Assembly: GCA_937873655.1 (NCBI GenBank)
Contig: CALMYQ010000101.1
Coordinates: 1-64,000, forward strand
DNA: 64,000 nt
Direction of reading: 5' to 3'
Source: an uncultured Lewinella sp.
GTDB lineage: Bacteria > Bacteroidota > Bacteroidia > Chitinophagales > Saprospiraceae
Shown: positions 7,135-17,563 of the stretch, one piece after another
Layout: each line of letters starts with the position of its first letter
Numbering within the stretch: the stretch's first letter is position 1
The notes under the pieces: model-generated
The model's database searches: none
The model's input: the letters and a program-made list of their open reading frames with translations, nothing else
What the model was told of the DNA's origin: nothing
Made by a program: the position numbers and the translations under genes

Positions 7135-10100
7135 GATGAAGTTTTGAATCTGAATTGGTCAAAAAATAATCCCGCGAGCCTTCTCCTGGCGGTTCTTCGC
7201 TTGTGTCTCAGGATCTTCCGGCCTATCGCGCGGGCGGAACCGGCATCCAGCAATTCATAATGGCCGGCGTCCGTCCAGGCGTGATCGAAGCGGCTTTCCG
7301 TAAAGCCGCCCCACCCTTTCATGATGGATTGAGCCCTGCCCTGCCGGGATTCAATCGCCAGGACCGGCCCTGAAATTTTGCCGGCGGCGGCGTATTGATT
7401 CAGGATCCGGATATTGTTCACAAAAGATTGCCTGACTTCCTGTTCCTGGAATTCTTCGGATGAGGCATTTCCCATTTGTTCATTCAGCCAGGCCAGGTAA
7501 AATTCCACCATTTTATCCTCCTTGCCGGGCGTGGCGGTTTTACCCGGTTTTTCCGGTCCTCTGTCGATCAGGATCAAATCAACCTGATGGCCGTTTTTCT
7601 CCAATTGTTTGGCGATCTCAAATGCAACCGGCGCCCCCATGGAATACCCGCAAAGCATAAAATTGCCGGCCGGTTGGACGGTCAGGATCTCGCTTGTCAG
7701 CCGGGCAGCCAGCTCCGCGATACTTTGATCAAAGGGAGCGGAGGAATGAATACCCCTGTATTGAAGGCCGTAGCAGTTGAGCTTGTTTTGCAGTTCCCGT
7801 GCCAAATGGTTGAAAACGACCGGCATACCCAGTATCGGCGGCAGACAAAACAGATTGGCAGCACCCGTTTTGACAGGGTTAAGCGGAAAAACGCTTTGGG
7901 ATCCCGTCCTTTCGCTTTCTATGAAGGCAGACAATGCACGGATAGTCGGATTTGAAAACAGGTCCATTAAATTCAGGTTGATCGAAAGGGCTTTGTTGAT
8001 CCTGAATAAAATGGGGATGGCATTCAGCGAATGACCGCCTGAATTGAAAAAATTATCATGGGGTCCGATATGATTGAGCGATAGCATTTCCTTCCAGATC
8101 TTGGTCAATGCCGCCTCAGTAGGAGAATCGGGCGTTTCGTCTTCCTGGCCGGCGTTTCCTTCATCCGGATCCCACGTGAGTTGCCGTTTATCCACCTTGC
8201 CCGAGCTGGTGAGGGGAAGGGCTTGCAGGGCAACCCAATGCGCAGGCACCATGTAATCCGGGAGATTTTTGCTCAGTTTTTCGGCGAGTGCGCGGGGATT
8301 CGCACTTCCTTCGCCGACTACATAGGCAATCAGCCGAACATCGCCGCTGCCGAAGTTGCGGGCTACAACCGTGCATTGGTCCACGCCGTCCAGCCGGCCC
8401 ACTGCCGCTTCCACTTCACCCAGTTCCACCCTGAAGCCGCGGACCTTGATCTGGTCATCCTTCCTGCCCTTGTATTCGATCAGGCCGCCCTCGAGCCATC
8501 TGCCCAGGTCGCCCGTCTTGTAGATCCTTGCATTGTTTTCAAAAGGATGGGGCGCAAATTTTCGGGCGGTCATGGCAGGCTGGTTCAGGTATCCCCTTGC
8601 CAGCCCCCGGCCCCCGATCCAGATTTCACCGGAAACACCCTGGGGAACGATTTTGCCTTCCTCATCAGCGATAAAGATCTGCGTATTGGCCATCGGCCTG
8701 CCGATAGGAATAACGGATTCGTTGCCGTTTTCTACTTCCCAAACCGTGCAGCCGATCGTGGCTTCGGTAGGTCCGTACTCATTAAATATTTTGATTTCGG
8801 GATTGAATTTTCTGAGCACCCTTACGTGGAAGGCTTCCAGTTCTTCCCCGCCCACTATGGCAATTTTCAGGCGGTTGCCGGCAAGTCCTTGCAGGAAATG
8901 GACATGCGAAGGCGTCAGTTTTACGGCATTGACGGCCGGATTTGCTGCAATATCCGACAATATCCGGTCAGGCGTCCCTTCCTGTTGTACAAAAACCGTT
9001 CCGCCGGTGATCAATGGCAGTAGAATGCTGGTCTGGGTCAGATCGAAAGAAAGCGAGGTGAACAGCGGAAAATGAAAGGGCGAATCCCCGGTACGATACA
9101 TTCCGGCGCAGCATTGCAGGTAATTCAGCAGCGAATCATGCGCTATCGCTACCCCTTTGGGCCTGCCCGTGGATCCGGAAGTATAAATCACATAAGCGAG
9201 GTTACCGGGCCTGATCCGGCGGGAGGGGGCCTTTTCCTTACCAGGCGATGCGGCGAGTTGCGGCAGCAGCTGATCGGCAATGATGGCCCTGAAATCGCCT
9301 GTCAACCCTGGATCGCCGGTTTCCGAAGTGCAGATCAAGGCTTTAAGGCAGGTGTCGCTGATGATGTAGGATTTGCGCGCAGCAGGATAGTTCACATCTA
9401 TCGGGACGTAGGCACAGCCGGCTTTCAGGATGCCGAGAATCGATACAACGGTCAGATCCGAACGGCTGCCGGTAATGCCGATCAGGTCTTCAGCCGCCAG
9501 CTCCAACTCATCCGTCAAATAATCCGCCAGTTTATCGGACAAGGCTTTCAACGCTGCATAGGTCATGCTGTTTTGACCGAAGGCGACCGCTGCCTGATCC
9601 GGGTACAGGCTGGCCTGCCGGTCAATGAGTTCTACAACCGAGTTATAAGGATAGAACGGCATAGCCGTTTCATTAAAATCAATTCGCAATCGGTTTTCCT
9701 CCGCATCTCCAAGTATGTTCAAGCGGGAGATCTTTTCATCCGGAGCGGCGACGACGGCCTTCAGCAAATTTTGAAAATGTTCAGCCATCCTCTTTATGGT
9801 ACCCTCGCGGAACAGGTCTGTGGCGTATTCGATGGCCACCTGAATATTACCTGCGGTATCTTTGACCAGGAAAGAAATATCGTACAAGGACCGGCTGAAG
9901 CCGGGAGACAAGGAGGAAATATCCGCATCGCCCAATTGCAAATCATCGTCAGCCCCTGCGTTTTGCATGACCATCATAACCTGGAACAAAGGCGTAATGC
10001 TGCGGCTTCTGCGCGGCCAGGCCGCCTGAACGACCTGTTCGAACGGGGTGTTCTGGTTGGCAAATGCGGTCAGCACGTTCTGGCGTACTTTTTCAAGCAC

Positions 10101-13100
10101 CTGCATGAACCCGGGGTTGCCGGACAGGTCCGTGCGGAGTGCAAGTGTATTGAGAAAAAAGCCAACGATACCCTCCAGCTCTTTTTGCCCGCGGTTGGCC
10201 AGGGGCGTACCCACTGCCATATCGGTCTGGCCGGTATACCGGTAAAGCAAAACTTTCAAAGCCGACAGGAGCACCATAAAAAGGGAAGCCTTCTTCCGTA
10301 CGGCCAAATCCTGAAGATTCCCCGCGAGCTCTTTATCCATACGGAACACCCACACATTTCCCTTGAAGGTTTTGACCGCCGGCCGCGGGAAATCGGTCGG
10401 CAGCACCAAAGGTTCGATCCCTTTGAGGTTTTCGGTCCACCCGGAGAGCTGTTTTTCCATTTCTGCTGATTCCAGCTGCCGGCGCTGCCAGACGGCATAA
10501 TGCGCGTAGGTCAGCGGCAGATCGGGCAGGACGGCGGGCATTCCGGTGCATTCGGCCTCGTACAGGGCCGCAAGGTCGGCAGTCAGGATCGACTGCGACC
10601 ACCCGTCGGAGGCAATGTGGTGGACTACGAGTATGAGAATAAACCGGCTGCCTTCGATTTCCAGCAGGTGAGCCCTGAGCATATAATCCACGGCAAGGTC
10701 AAAAGGACGGTTGACCTGTTCCGCAATGATTCCATCCGGATTTTGGCCCGGGTTCAGCCGGGAATAGCCCATTTCCCAGTCGTCCGAACCCAAAATTATC
10801 TGGTGAGGCGCGCCTTCGGTTTCCCGGATGACGGTGCGCAGCGCAGGGTGCCGTTCCACCAAGGCTTTCAAAGCCCGGGCAAGGGCCCTTGGGTCCACCT
10901 CGCCTGACAGGTGCATCACTGCCGGCATATGGTATTCCGAACTGCCGTTGAGCCGATGGATAAACCAAAGGCGCTCCTGCGCAAAGGACAACGGAATCGG
11001 ATCCGGGAGCGGTTTGAGGATCACTTCCGGCAGGCCTGCGTTGAAATTGCCGGACCGGATCAGTTTTGCCAATCCATCCAAGGCGGGCTGGGTGAAAATA
11101 TCGGCTACTTTGATCTCGCGGCCCAGTTTCTGACGCAATGCCGAAACCACCCGCATGGCCAATAACGAATGCCCGCCAATTTCAAAAAAATTATCAAAAC
11201 GGCTCACCCGGTCCACCTGCAGGACTTCCTCCCATACGTCGGCGATAATATGCTCTATTTCATTTTGGGGTGGAAAGTAACCATTGCGCTGAACCCGGCT
11301 GAAGTCGGGGGCCGGTAATGCCTTTTTATCAATTTTGCCGGTTGCTGTTCGCGGAACGGACTGCAGCGCTACCCAATGGGTCGGCACCATATAAACCGGG
11401 AGGCTCTGCCGGAGCCATTTTTCCATTTCAGCCTGGTCAAATTCATGTTCGGGCACGACATAAGCGATCAACGACTCCCTGCCGTCAGGAGCAGTCTGGG
11501 TTTTGACTACCGAGGTTTTGACAGCGGGGCACGCATTCAGGACCTGTTCGATCTCCTGGAGTTCGACCCGGTGTCCGCGGATCTTGACCTGATCATCGCG
11601 GCGCCCCACAAAACCGATCTGACCATCCGGCAGCCACCGGCACAGATCGCCTGTTCTGTAAATTCTTTTGCCGCCGGCATCAAGGGCGAAGGCTTTATGG
11701 GTTTGAACCGGGTTGTTCAGGTATCCCCGGGCCAATCCGGGGCCGGCAAGGCACAATTCGCCTACAGCCCCTACCGGCGATGCTCCTCCGGCGCTATCGA
11801 GGATGCAGGCGCCCATATTGTCTACCGGAAATCCGACCGGCAACCTGCCGGAGTGCGGGCTTTGCGGGCCCGGGTGCCGGTAAATGGTCGCTGCGATTCC
11901 CGCTTCTGTCGGCCCGTAGGAATTGAAATATTGGACACCCCGTGCGGAGAACCCGGCAATTTTATCCAACCGCGGCGACTCACCGCCGGTAACCAGTATG
12001 CGCAGCGAAGAGATCTTTTCAGCTTCCAGCTCACCCAAATACCCCGCGGGGAATATGGCGGCCGTAATTTTCTCATCCGACATAAGATGCATCAAGGCTG
12101 CGGGGTCATTTCGCTCTTCTTCTCCGGCAATATGCAGGGCGGCGCCGGCAGTCCAGGCTGTGAAAATCTCGAGCAATGAGGCGTCAAACGTGTAGGAAAT
12201 AAACTGAAGGCACCGGTCGCGCTGGTCAAAGCCGAAGGCCTGCTGCTGCGAATTGATGGTGTTCGCCAGGCTGCCGTGTTCGACCAGGACGCCTTTGGGC
12301 TTGCCTGTCGAGCCGGAAGTGTAGATGACGTAGGCCAGGTCTTCCGGCGCCGGCAAGGAAAGCGGTTGCGGCATTTCCGATGCCTGGTCGCCGGCCAGCC
12401 ACTCCTCTATGGAAAACCACTTTGCACCAAGATTTTCCGCTTTCTCCGAAGTCCCGGCATCGACTATTATTCCTTTGAGCGAGGTGTCGCCGATGATGTA
12501 CTTTAGACGGTCTTCCGGGTCTGCGGGATTCAGCGGCAGGTATGCGGCGCCTGATTTCATGGCGCCCAGCAGGGCGATGAGCGGCAGGTCCGACCGGTTC
12601 GCCATTACGCCTATGATTTCTCCCGGGTGGATGTCGAACCGGGCCTGAACGGCCATGGCCAGTCTGTCCGACAGGTTCTTGAGCGCGGAATAGGTCCATT
12701 TTTTATCCCGGTAGACCAGCGCGACCTGGTCAGCCTGTCCGTTTGCCCAGGCATCAACATTCGCCAGCACAGTCCGCTCCCGGTTGAACTGCACCGGAGA
12801 GGGGTTCAGCCGCGCATTCAATAGAGCTGTTTCCGCCTTTTCCAGCATCGGCAAAACCATGATGCCGGCATCCGGATTGCTTCCGATTGAACAAAGCAGG
12901 TTTCTAAAATGACCGCAAATTCTGCGGATGGTTTCCGCTTCAAAAAGATCGGCACAATAAACCACTCCGATGTGCAGCCCATCCGGCGTTTCGGTAGCGG
13001 AGAACACCATGTCGAACATGGCCTTTACCGCGCCGGGGGATTCGCTCCCGACTGACGTTTCGCCGAGGCTCATCCTGGGTACGTCGGGGGTATTCTGCAG

Positions 13101-16100
13101 GATGAACATCACCTCGAACAGGGGACTTCTGCTCAAACTCCGCTCCACCTTAAGGCGGTCAACGACCTGGTCAAATGGAATTTCCTGGCGATCGAATGCT
13201 TCGAGGGTGGATTTCCTGATTTTCCCGAGGAGATCCCTGAAAGCCGGATTGCCTTCCAGGTTATTGCGCAAAACCAGATTATTTACAAAAAAACCGACAA
13301 CATCTTCAATCTCTTTTCTGTTGCGGTTGGCGGCTACCGTCCCGATGCTGATATCTGCCTGACCGGTATAGCGGCGGAAAAGAACGTTCAAGGCGGCAAA
13401 CAGGGTCATGAACAAGGTGGCTCCGCTATCTTGACCCAATCGCCGGAGGGTTTCCACCTCCTGTGCCGAAACCATAAACCCGTAGGTTGCCCCGCGGGTG
13501 CTCCGGATAGCAGGCCTTGGGAAATCGGTTGGGAAATCAAGGGACTCAGCTCCTTTCAGGTTGTTTTCCCACCAGGCCAATCCTGTGTTCAGATCGGAGG
13601 TCTGCCTTTGCCATACGGCATAATCGGCATAATGAACGGGAATAGACGGCAGGTTGTGAGGCCGGTTTTCGAGAATGGCTTCATACAGGGCCGTGAAATC
13701 CCTCACCAGGATCGAATTTGACCAGCCGTCACAGGCAATATGGTGCATGACCAGAACCAGTGTCAGGTTACCGGGACCTGCTTCCAGCAAATCTGCCCTA
13801 AGCAGGTAATCGGCAGTCAGGTCAAAGGGCTTATCCACCAGGCCGGCAATAAGCGCTTTCCGTTTTTCCGGTGATAGACCGGTATGGAAGCCCATGCGCC
13901 AATCGTCCGCAGGCAAGATTTCCTGATAAGCTATGCCGTTTTGCGTGCGGATAACGGTTCGGAAGGTTTCGTGGCGCTCGATGAGTTGCCTGAGGGCCAG
14001 TTCCAGCGACCTTTTATCCACTTCGCCGGACAATCGCCAGATCACCGGGAGGTGGTATGGGCGACTGCCGCTCATTTGATCTATAAACCAAAGCCGTTCC
14101 TGCGAAAAGGACAGCGGAATTCGTTCGGGCCGGTTACCTCCGGTCAGTGGAGTTGTTTCTTGCGGCGTTTTCGCCTCCTCCAGGTAGCGGGCCAGGCTCC
14201 GGATGGTGGGATGCGCGAAAAGCACTTTTACCGGCAGTTCGCGGCGCAAATGCTTTCTGATGCCCGACACCATGCGCATGGCCAGTAAGGAATGTCCTCC
14301 CGACCTGAAAAAATCCTGATCCAGGCCCGGATCTTCCACGCCAAGCAGTTCTTTCCAAAGGGCGGCCAGCGTTTTTTGGGTATCTGTTTGCGGCCGGGCA
14401 TCCGGCCGTTGCGTTTCTTCTTCCGGGGTCAGCGATTCGAGGGCCCTTCTGTCGACCTTGCCGTTTCCATTCAGCGGAATTTCCGGCAGGCAGATGATCC
14501 GTTCAGGTATCATGAAATCGGGCAACCGGGTCTCCAGGAAAACCATCAAATCTTCCTGCTCGAATTCGCCTTCAGGTACGATATAAGCGTGCAGCCGCAG
14601 TTCACCTGTATTGCTTTTTAAGGCGATAACCGAGCACTCCTTTACCTGACTGCAACCATTCAGAACGCTTTGAATCTCCCCGATTTCCACCCTGAATCCC
14701 CTGATTTTGATCTGGTCGTCCTTGCGGCCCCGAAATGAGATCTCACCGGTCTCCATCCACCTGGCCTGATCGCCGGTTTTGTACAGCCTTTCTCCCGGAA
14801 GGAACGGATCGGGGATAAACCGGGCTTCGGTACGGCGCTGATCGTTGCGATAACCGTGGGCAAGGTGGTGGCCGCCGATGTAGATTTCGCCGTCAATGCC
14901 GACAGGGACGGGCTGCATCCGGTCGTCCAGGATATAGACCCGGTTATTGCTCACCGGCCGGCCAATATGGGCTTCCATGGGGGGATCGCCGGCGCTGAAA
15001 CTGAATACGGCGCCGGTAGCAACGTGGGTTTCCGAGGGGCCGTACTGGTTGAAAAGGCGGACTTCCGGATTTTCTTCCAGGAATTTCCTCAACCCTCCGG
15101 TAATATGGAGTTGTTCCCCGGCAGAAATGATATCCCGGAGCCGGTGGCTTCCGGTCGGCCCATCCGCGAATTCCTCAAACAGCCATTTCAAAGCCGAATA
15201 CGGCATGGAAAGGATTTCGATCTCTTGGGTCAGGATGTACTCCTTGATCGCCGACAGGTCCTTTCGCATCCATTCCTCGCAAATGTGCAATTCACCGCCG
15301 CTCGCCAGGGTGAGGAAGGTCTCGTACAAGGACATGTCGAAACTGAAGGAAGCGTATTGCAGGCACTTCCCTCCCCGGGTCAGCCCGGATTGATCCAGGC
15401 ACCACATCACCAGATTGAAAAGGGTCAGATGGGTTTGCTCTACGCCTTTGGGCGTTCCGGTTGAGCCGGAAGTGTAGATCAGGAATCCGGGATCCCGGAG
15501 CGGCAGGGCGGCTTCCGGATCAGCCATGTCCGGGTATTCCGTTTCAAATCCGGTTCTCAGATCAACAAACGGGATGCCCGACCGCTTGACCAGCCCGAGA
15601 GGTTCATCGGCATTGATGAGGCAACAGGCTTGTCCGCTGTCTTTCAGGATATATTCGATCCGGTGGTCAGGATAAGCAATATCTACAGGAACGTAAACGG
15701 CCCCTGCTTTAAATATGCCGATCATGCAGATCACATTCCAGTGCGAGCGTTCCATAAGAACGCCGATGCGCGCTCCCCGGTGAAATCCCGGCTGCGACCT
15801 GAGCAAGCCGGCCAATTGGTCGGCCTTGCCGTTCAACTCCTGGTAATCCAGGCTCACCATGCCGCAAACCAATGCGACTGCATGGGGCGTTGCCTGAACC
15901 TGGCGTTCGAACAGGTCTGTCACATTATCCTGGTGCAACCCTTTGAATCCGGTTTGATTATCGTTAAAAACCTTGAGCACCAGTTTCCTTTCTTGGGGAT
16001 CCAGCATGTTCAGGTAACCGATATTTTGATCCGGGTCTGCGGCAATATTCTCCAGCAGATTGCTGAAATGGCGGCCCATCCGCTCAATCGTCTCACGGCG

Positions 16101-17531
16101 GAAAAGATCTTTGCAATAGATCATTTTCACATACAACCCGGCGGGCGAATCATTTACGGAAAAAATGAGGTCGAACAACGTGGTCGTACGCTCCACCGAT
16201 TCCCCTTCCAGGGCCAGGTCGCCCAATTTTAAACCGTCGGATTGGGGCGCATTCTGCAGGATAAACATAACCTGGAATAAGGGGTTGGAACTCAGTGACC
16301 GCTCCGCCCCTACCCTGTCCACAATTTGCTCAAATGGAATGCTTTGTCTTTCGAAAGCGCCGATACAATTTTCTCTGACCTTACTCAACAGGGTCCGGAA
16401 TTCCGGATTGCCGCCCAGATCAGACCTCAATGCGAGTGTGTTGACAAAGAACCCTGCAAGGTGCTCTATCTCCCTTTGACGGCGATTGGCAACGGGCGTA
16501 CCGATGCAGATGTCATCCTGCCCGCAATACCTGTAAAGCAGCACTTTAAAGGCCGCAGCCAAGGTCATGAACAGCGTGGTCTCCGTTTCCAGGGCGAGTG
16601 CCTTCAGCTTATCGCTCAGTGTTTTGCCCAACCGCAGGATTACACCTTCACCCCTGACGCTCTGCACGGCAGGCCGGGGAAAATCGAGCGGCAACTGGAG
16701 CGGTTCGGTGTTTTTCAGTTGTTCTGCCCACCAATCCAAACCCGAAGCCATGACCGTCTCCTGAGCGGGCGACCGCTGCCATACGGCATAGTCGGCGTAT
16801 TGAACAGGGAGCTTGGGGAGCGTTGCCGGTTTGCCGTCTGTCTCAGCCCGGTACAGGGCCGTAAGGTCTCTGACCAGGATGCTGTTTGACCAACCGTCGG
16901 TAGCAATATGATGCAGGACCAGGACCAGGGTGAAGTCTTCTGCGCTCCGCTCTATGAGGTGTGCGCGCAGCATATAATCTTTGGAAAGATCAAAAGGTTG
17001 CTCTATCAGCTCAGCAATGCGGGCTGCTATTTCTCCCGGGGGGATAGCCCCCCGTGTAATGCAATCAAGCTTCCATCCGGATGCCGGCAAGACCTCCTGA
17101 AACGGGTTTCCATCCTGTTCGGCAATCCTTGTCCGCAGCACTTCATGGCGCTCCAGCAAAGCCCTCAAAGCCCGCTCAAGTGCGCCCGGGTCGATTTTGT
17201 TCTTAAGCCTGAGAACCGTGGGAAGATGATACTGTACGCTGCCCTGCAAACGGTCGATGAACCATAACCGCTCCTGGGCGTAAGAAAGCGGTAACGGGCC
17301 GGCAGAGCGATCGGCGGGAAGGATGGCCTTTTCTTCGGGGTTGTCGTCGCGACCCAGGAACGCCAGAATCCGCGTTTTTTCCGATTTGAGCATGCCCAGC
17401 ATTTCCTCATCACCCGGTGTATTGCGGGATACACGTATTTTCAGCTTCTCTTCTTCAAGAAAGACGGTAATGCCTTTCTCTTTTGCCCTGATTAAAAGAT
17501 CAACGATGTTTTTCTGATCGGTAGTCGTCAT
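7131..17531 (-). CDS. NRPS-5: docking-C-A-T-C-A-T-C-A-T-thioesterase (modules 12-14)
   Basis: This is the terminal synthetase, 3466 residues. Order: TubC-type docking domain (about 1-60), three C-A-T modules (about 70-1130, 1130-2175, 2175-3190) and a type I thioesterase (about 3195-3466). All three C domains keep HHxxxDG (HHIATDG, HHIACDG, HHIASDG) and look like L-to-L condensation domains. All three carrier domains keep GGHS. The A codes, read by eye with the usual invariant Lys added, are DMYSIAQVAK, DALIVGSIAK and DLTKIGEIGK. The last is Asn-like: it matches Asp codes except for Glu at the sixth last-but-three pocket site where Asp codes have His. There is no epimerase. The thioesterase shows GYSMG, an Asp in LILIDRG and AGHYELLD for the triad, and would release the chain by hydrolysis or cyclisation. 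The start is ATG, 32 bases after the NRPS-4 stop. Confidence 0.98.
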   Translation of the reverse strand: MTTTDQKNIVDLLIRAKEKGITVFLEEEKLKIRVSRNTPGDEEMLGMLKSEKTRILAFLGRDDNPEEKAILPADRSAGPLPLSYAQERLWFIDRLQGSVQYHLPTVLRLKNKIDPGALERALRALLERHEVLRTRIAEQDGNPFQEVLPASGWKLDCITRGAIPPGEIAARIAELIEQPFDLSKDYMLRAHLIERSAEDFTLVLVLHHIATDGWSNSILVRDLTALYRAETDGKPATLPKLPVQYADYAVWQRSPAQETVMASGLDWWAEQLKNTEPLQLPLDFPRPAVQSVRGEGVILRLGKTLSDKLKALALETETTLFMTLAAAFKVLLYRYCGQDDICIGTPVANRRQREIEHLAGFFVNTLALRSDLGGNPEFRTLLSKVRENCIGAFERQSIPFEQIVDRVGAERSLSSNPLFQVMFILQNAPQSDGLKLGDLALEGESVERTTTLFDLIFSVNDSPAGLYVKMIYCKDLFRRETIERMGRHFSNLLENIAADPDQNIGYLNMLDPQERKLVLKVFNDNQTGFKGLHQDNVTDLFERQVQATPHAVALVCGMVSLDYQELNGKADQLAGLLRSQPGFHRGARIGVLMERSHWNVICMIGIFKAGAVYVPVDIAYPDHRIEYILKDSGQACCLINADEPLGLVKRSGIPFVDLRTGFETEYPDMADPEAALPLRDPGFLIYTSGSTGTPKGVEQTHLTLFNLVMWCLDQSGLTRGGKCLQYASFSFDMSLYETFLTLASGGELHICEEWMRKDLSAIKEYILTQEIEILSMPYSALKWLFEEFADGPTGSHRLRDIISAGEQLHITGGLRKFLEENPEVRLFNQYGPSETHVATGAVFSFSAGDPPMEAHIGRPVSNNRVYILDDRMQPVPVGIDGEIYIGGHHLAHGYRNDQRRTEARFIPDPFLPGERLYKTGDQARWMETGEISFRGRKDDQIKIRGFRVEIGEIQSVLNGCSQVKECSVIALKSNTGELRLHAYIVPEGEFEQEDLMVFLETRLPDFMIPERIICLPEIPLNGNGKVDRRALESLTPEEETQRPDARPQTDTQKTLAALWKELLGVEDPGLDQDFFRSGGHSLLAMRMVSGIRKHLRRELPVKVLFAHPTIRSLARYLEEAKTPQETTPLTGGNRPERIPLSFSQERLWFIDQMSGSRPYHLPVIWRLSGEVDKRSLELALRQLIERHETFRTVIRTQNGIAYQEILPADDWRMGFHTGLSPEKRKALIAGLVDKPFDLTADYLLRADLLEAGPGNLTLVLVMHHIACDGWSNSILVRDFTALYEAILENRPHNLPSIPVHYADYAVWQRQTSDLNTGLAWWENNLKGAESLDFPTDFPRPAIRSTRGATYGFMVSAQEVETLRRLGQDSGATLFMTLFAALNVLFRRYTGQADISIGTVAANRNRKEIEDVVGFFVNNLVLRNNLEGNPAFRDLLGKIRKSTLEAFDRQEIPFDQVVDRLKVERSLSRSPLFEVMFILQNTPDVPRMSLGETSVGSESPGAVKAMFDMVFSATETPDGLHIGVVYCADLFEAETIRRICGHFRNLLCSIGSNPDAGIMVLPMLEKAETALLNARLNPSPVQFNRERTVLANVDAWANGQADQVALVYRDKKWTYSALKNLSDRLAMAVQARFDIHPGEIIGVMANRSDLPLIALLGAMKSGAAYLPLNPADPEDRLKYIIGDTSLKGIIVDAGTSEKAENLGAKWFSIEEWLAGDQASEMPQPLSLPAPEDLAYVIYTSGSTGKPKGVLVEHGSLANTINSQQQAFGFDQRDRCLQFISYTFDASLLEIFTAWTAGAALHIAGEEERNDPAALMHLMSDEKITAAIFPAGYLGELEAEKISSLRILVTGGESPRLDKIAGFSARGVQYFNSYGPTEAGIAATIYRHPGPQSPHSGRLPVGFPVDNMGACILDSAGGASPVGAVGELCLAGPGLARGYLNNPVQTHKAFALDAGGKRIYRTGDLCRWLPDGQIGFVGRRDDQVKIRGHRVELQEIEQVLNACPAVKTSVVKTQTAPDGRESLIAYVVPEHEFDQAEMEKWLRQSLPVYMVPTHWVALQSVPRTATGKIDKKALPAPDFSRVQRNGYFPPQNEIEHIIADVWEEVLQVDRVSRFDNFFEIGGHSLLAMRVVSALRQKLGREIKVADIFTQPALDGLAKLIRSGNFNAGLPEVILKPLPDPIPLSFAQERLWFIHRLNGSSEYHMPAVMHLSGEVDPRALARALKALVERHPALRTVIRETEGAPHQIILGSDDWEMGYSRLNPGQNPDGIIAEQVNRPFDLAVDYMLRAHLLEIEGSRFILILVVHHIASDGWSQSILTADLAALYEAECTGMPAVLPDLPLTYAHYAVWQRRQLESAEMEKQLSGWTENLKGIEPLVLPTDFPRPAVKTFKGNVWVFRMDKELAGNLQDLAVRKKASLFMVLLSALKVLLYRYTGQTDMAVGTPLANRGQKELEGIVGFFLNTLALRTDLSGNPGFMQVLEKVRQNVLTAFANQNTPFEQVVQAAWPRRSRSITPLFQVMMVMQNAGADDDLQLGDADISSLSPGFSRSLYDISFLVKDTAGNIQVAIEYATDLFREGTIKRMAEHFQNLLKAVVAAPDEKISRLNILGDAEENRLRIDFNETAMPFYPYNSVVELIDRQASLYPDQAAVAFGQNSMTYAALKALSDKLADYLTDELELAAEDLIGITGSRSDLTVVSILGILKAGCAYVPIDVNYPAARKSYIISDTCLKALICTSETGDPGLTGDFRAIIADQLLPQLAASPGKEKAPSRRIRPGNLAYVIYTSGSTGRPKGVAIAHDSLLNYLQCCAGMYRTGDSPFHFPLFTSLSFDLTQTSILLPLITGGTVFVQQEGTPDRILSDIAANPAVNAVKLTPSHVHFLQGLAGNRLKIAIVGGEELEAFHVRVLRKFNPEIKIFNEYGPTEATIGCTVWEVENGNESVIPIGRPMANTQIFIADEEGKIVPQGVSGEIWIGGRGLARGYLNQPAMTARKFAPHPFENNARIYKTGDLGRWLEGGLIEYKGRKDDQIKVRGFRVELGEVEAAVGRLDGVDQCTVVARNFGSGDVRLIAYVVGEGSANPRALAEKLSKNLPDYMVPAHWVALQALPLTSSGKVDKRQLTWDPDEGNAGQEDETPDSPTEAALTKIWKEMLSLNHIGPHDNFFNSGGHSLNAIPILFRINKALSINLNLMDLFSNPTIRALSAFIESERTGSQSVFPLNPVKTGAANLFCLPPILGMPVVFNHLARELQNKLNCYGLQYRGIHSSAPFDQSIAELAARLTSEILTVQPAGNFMLCGYSMGAPVAFEIAKQLEKNGHQVDLILIDRGPEKPGKTATPGKEDKMVEFYLAWLNEQMGNASSEEFQEQEVRQSFVNNIRILNQYAAAGKISGPVLAIESRQGRAQSIMKGWGGFTESRFDHAWTDAGHYELLDAGSARAIGRKILRHKRRTARRRLAGLFFDQFRFKTSS
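7134..7949 (-). other. NRPS-5 C-terminal thioesterase domain
   Basis: An alpha/beta-hydrolase domain of about 270 residues has the nucleophile Ser in CGYSMGA (about 7636-7655), an Asp in ILIDRGP and a His in DAGHYELLD (about 7250-7268). The nucleophile is Ser, not the Cys found in some macrocyclising variants. Only one thioesterase is present. Whether it cyclises cannot be read from sequence; the Thr, Ser and Dap side chains upstream are possible ring-closing nucleophiles. Confidence 0.92.
7950..11004 (-). other. NRPS-5 module 14 (C-A-T), Asn predicted
   Basis: Borders are approximate. The A pocket reads DLTKIGEIGK, from FDLTQT, KLTPSH, AIVGGE and NEYGPTEATIG. Known Asn codes have the form DLTKxGEVGK, and Glu replaces the His seen in Asp codes. 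This is the last residue before release. Its carrier domain ends in GGHSLNAIP. Confidence 0.85.
11005..14130 (-). other. NRPS-5 module 13 (C-A-T), hydrophobic residue likely
   Basis: Borders are approximate. The A pocket reads DALIVGSIAK. The absence of charged pocket residues suggests a hydrophobic or aromatic substrate, but I know no exact match. It resembles module 11 (DALSFGSICK) closely enough to suggest a shared origin. Confidence 0.85.
14131..17531 (-). other. NRPS-5 module 12 (docking-C-A-T), substrate unassigned
   Basis: Borders are approximate. The docking segment carries GITVFLEEEKLKI. The A pocket reads DMYSIAQVAK, from FDMSLY, SMP, the IISAGE strand and NQYGPSETHVA. I do not recognise this code. 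The NQYGPSETHV variant of motif A5 is a distinct subgroup. The carrier Ser is in RSGGHSL. Confidence 0.85.
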
Positions 17532-17563
17532 ATTACCGGAATTGGACGGGGTGCCTGGTGTGT

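Noticed and set aside
6463..7260. Plus-strand frame of 265 codons opposite the ABC exporter
   Set aside because: It is antisense to a clear transporter, very rich in Gln and Asp from reversed codons, and shows no domain.
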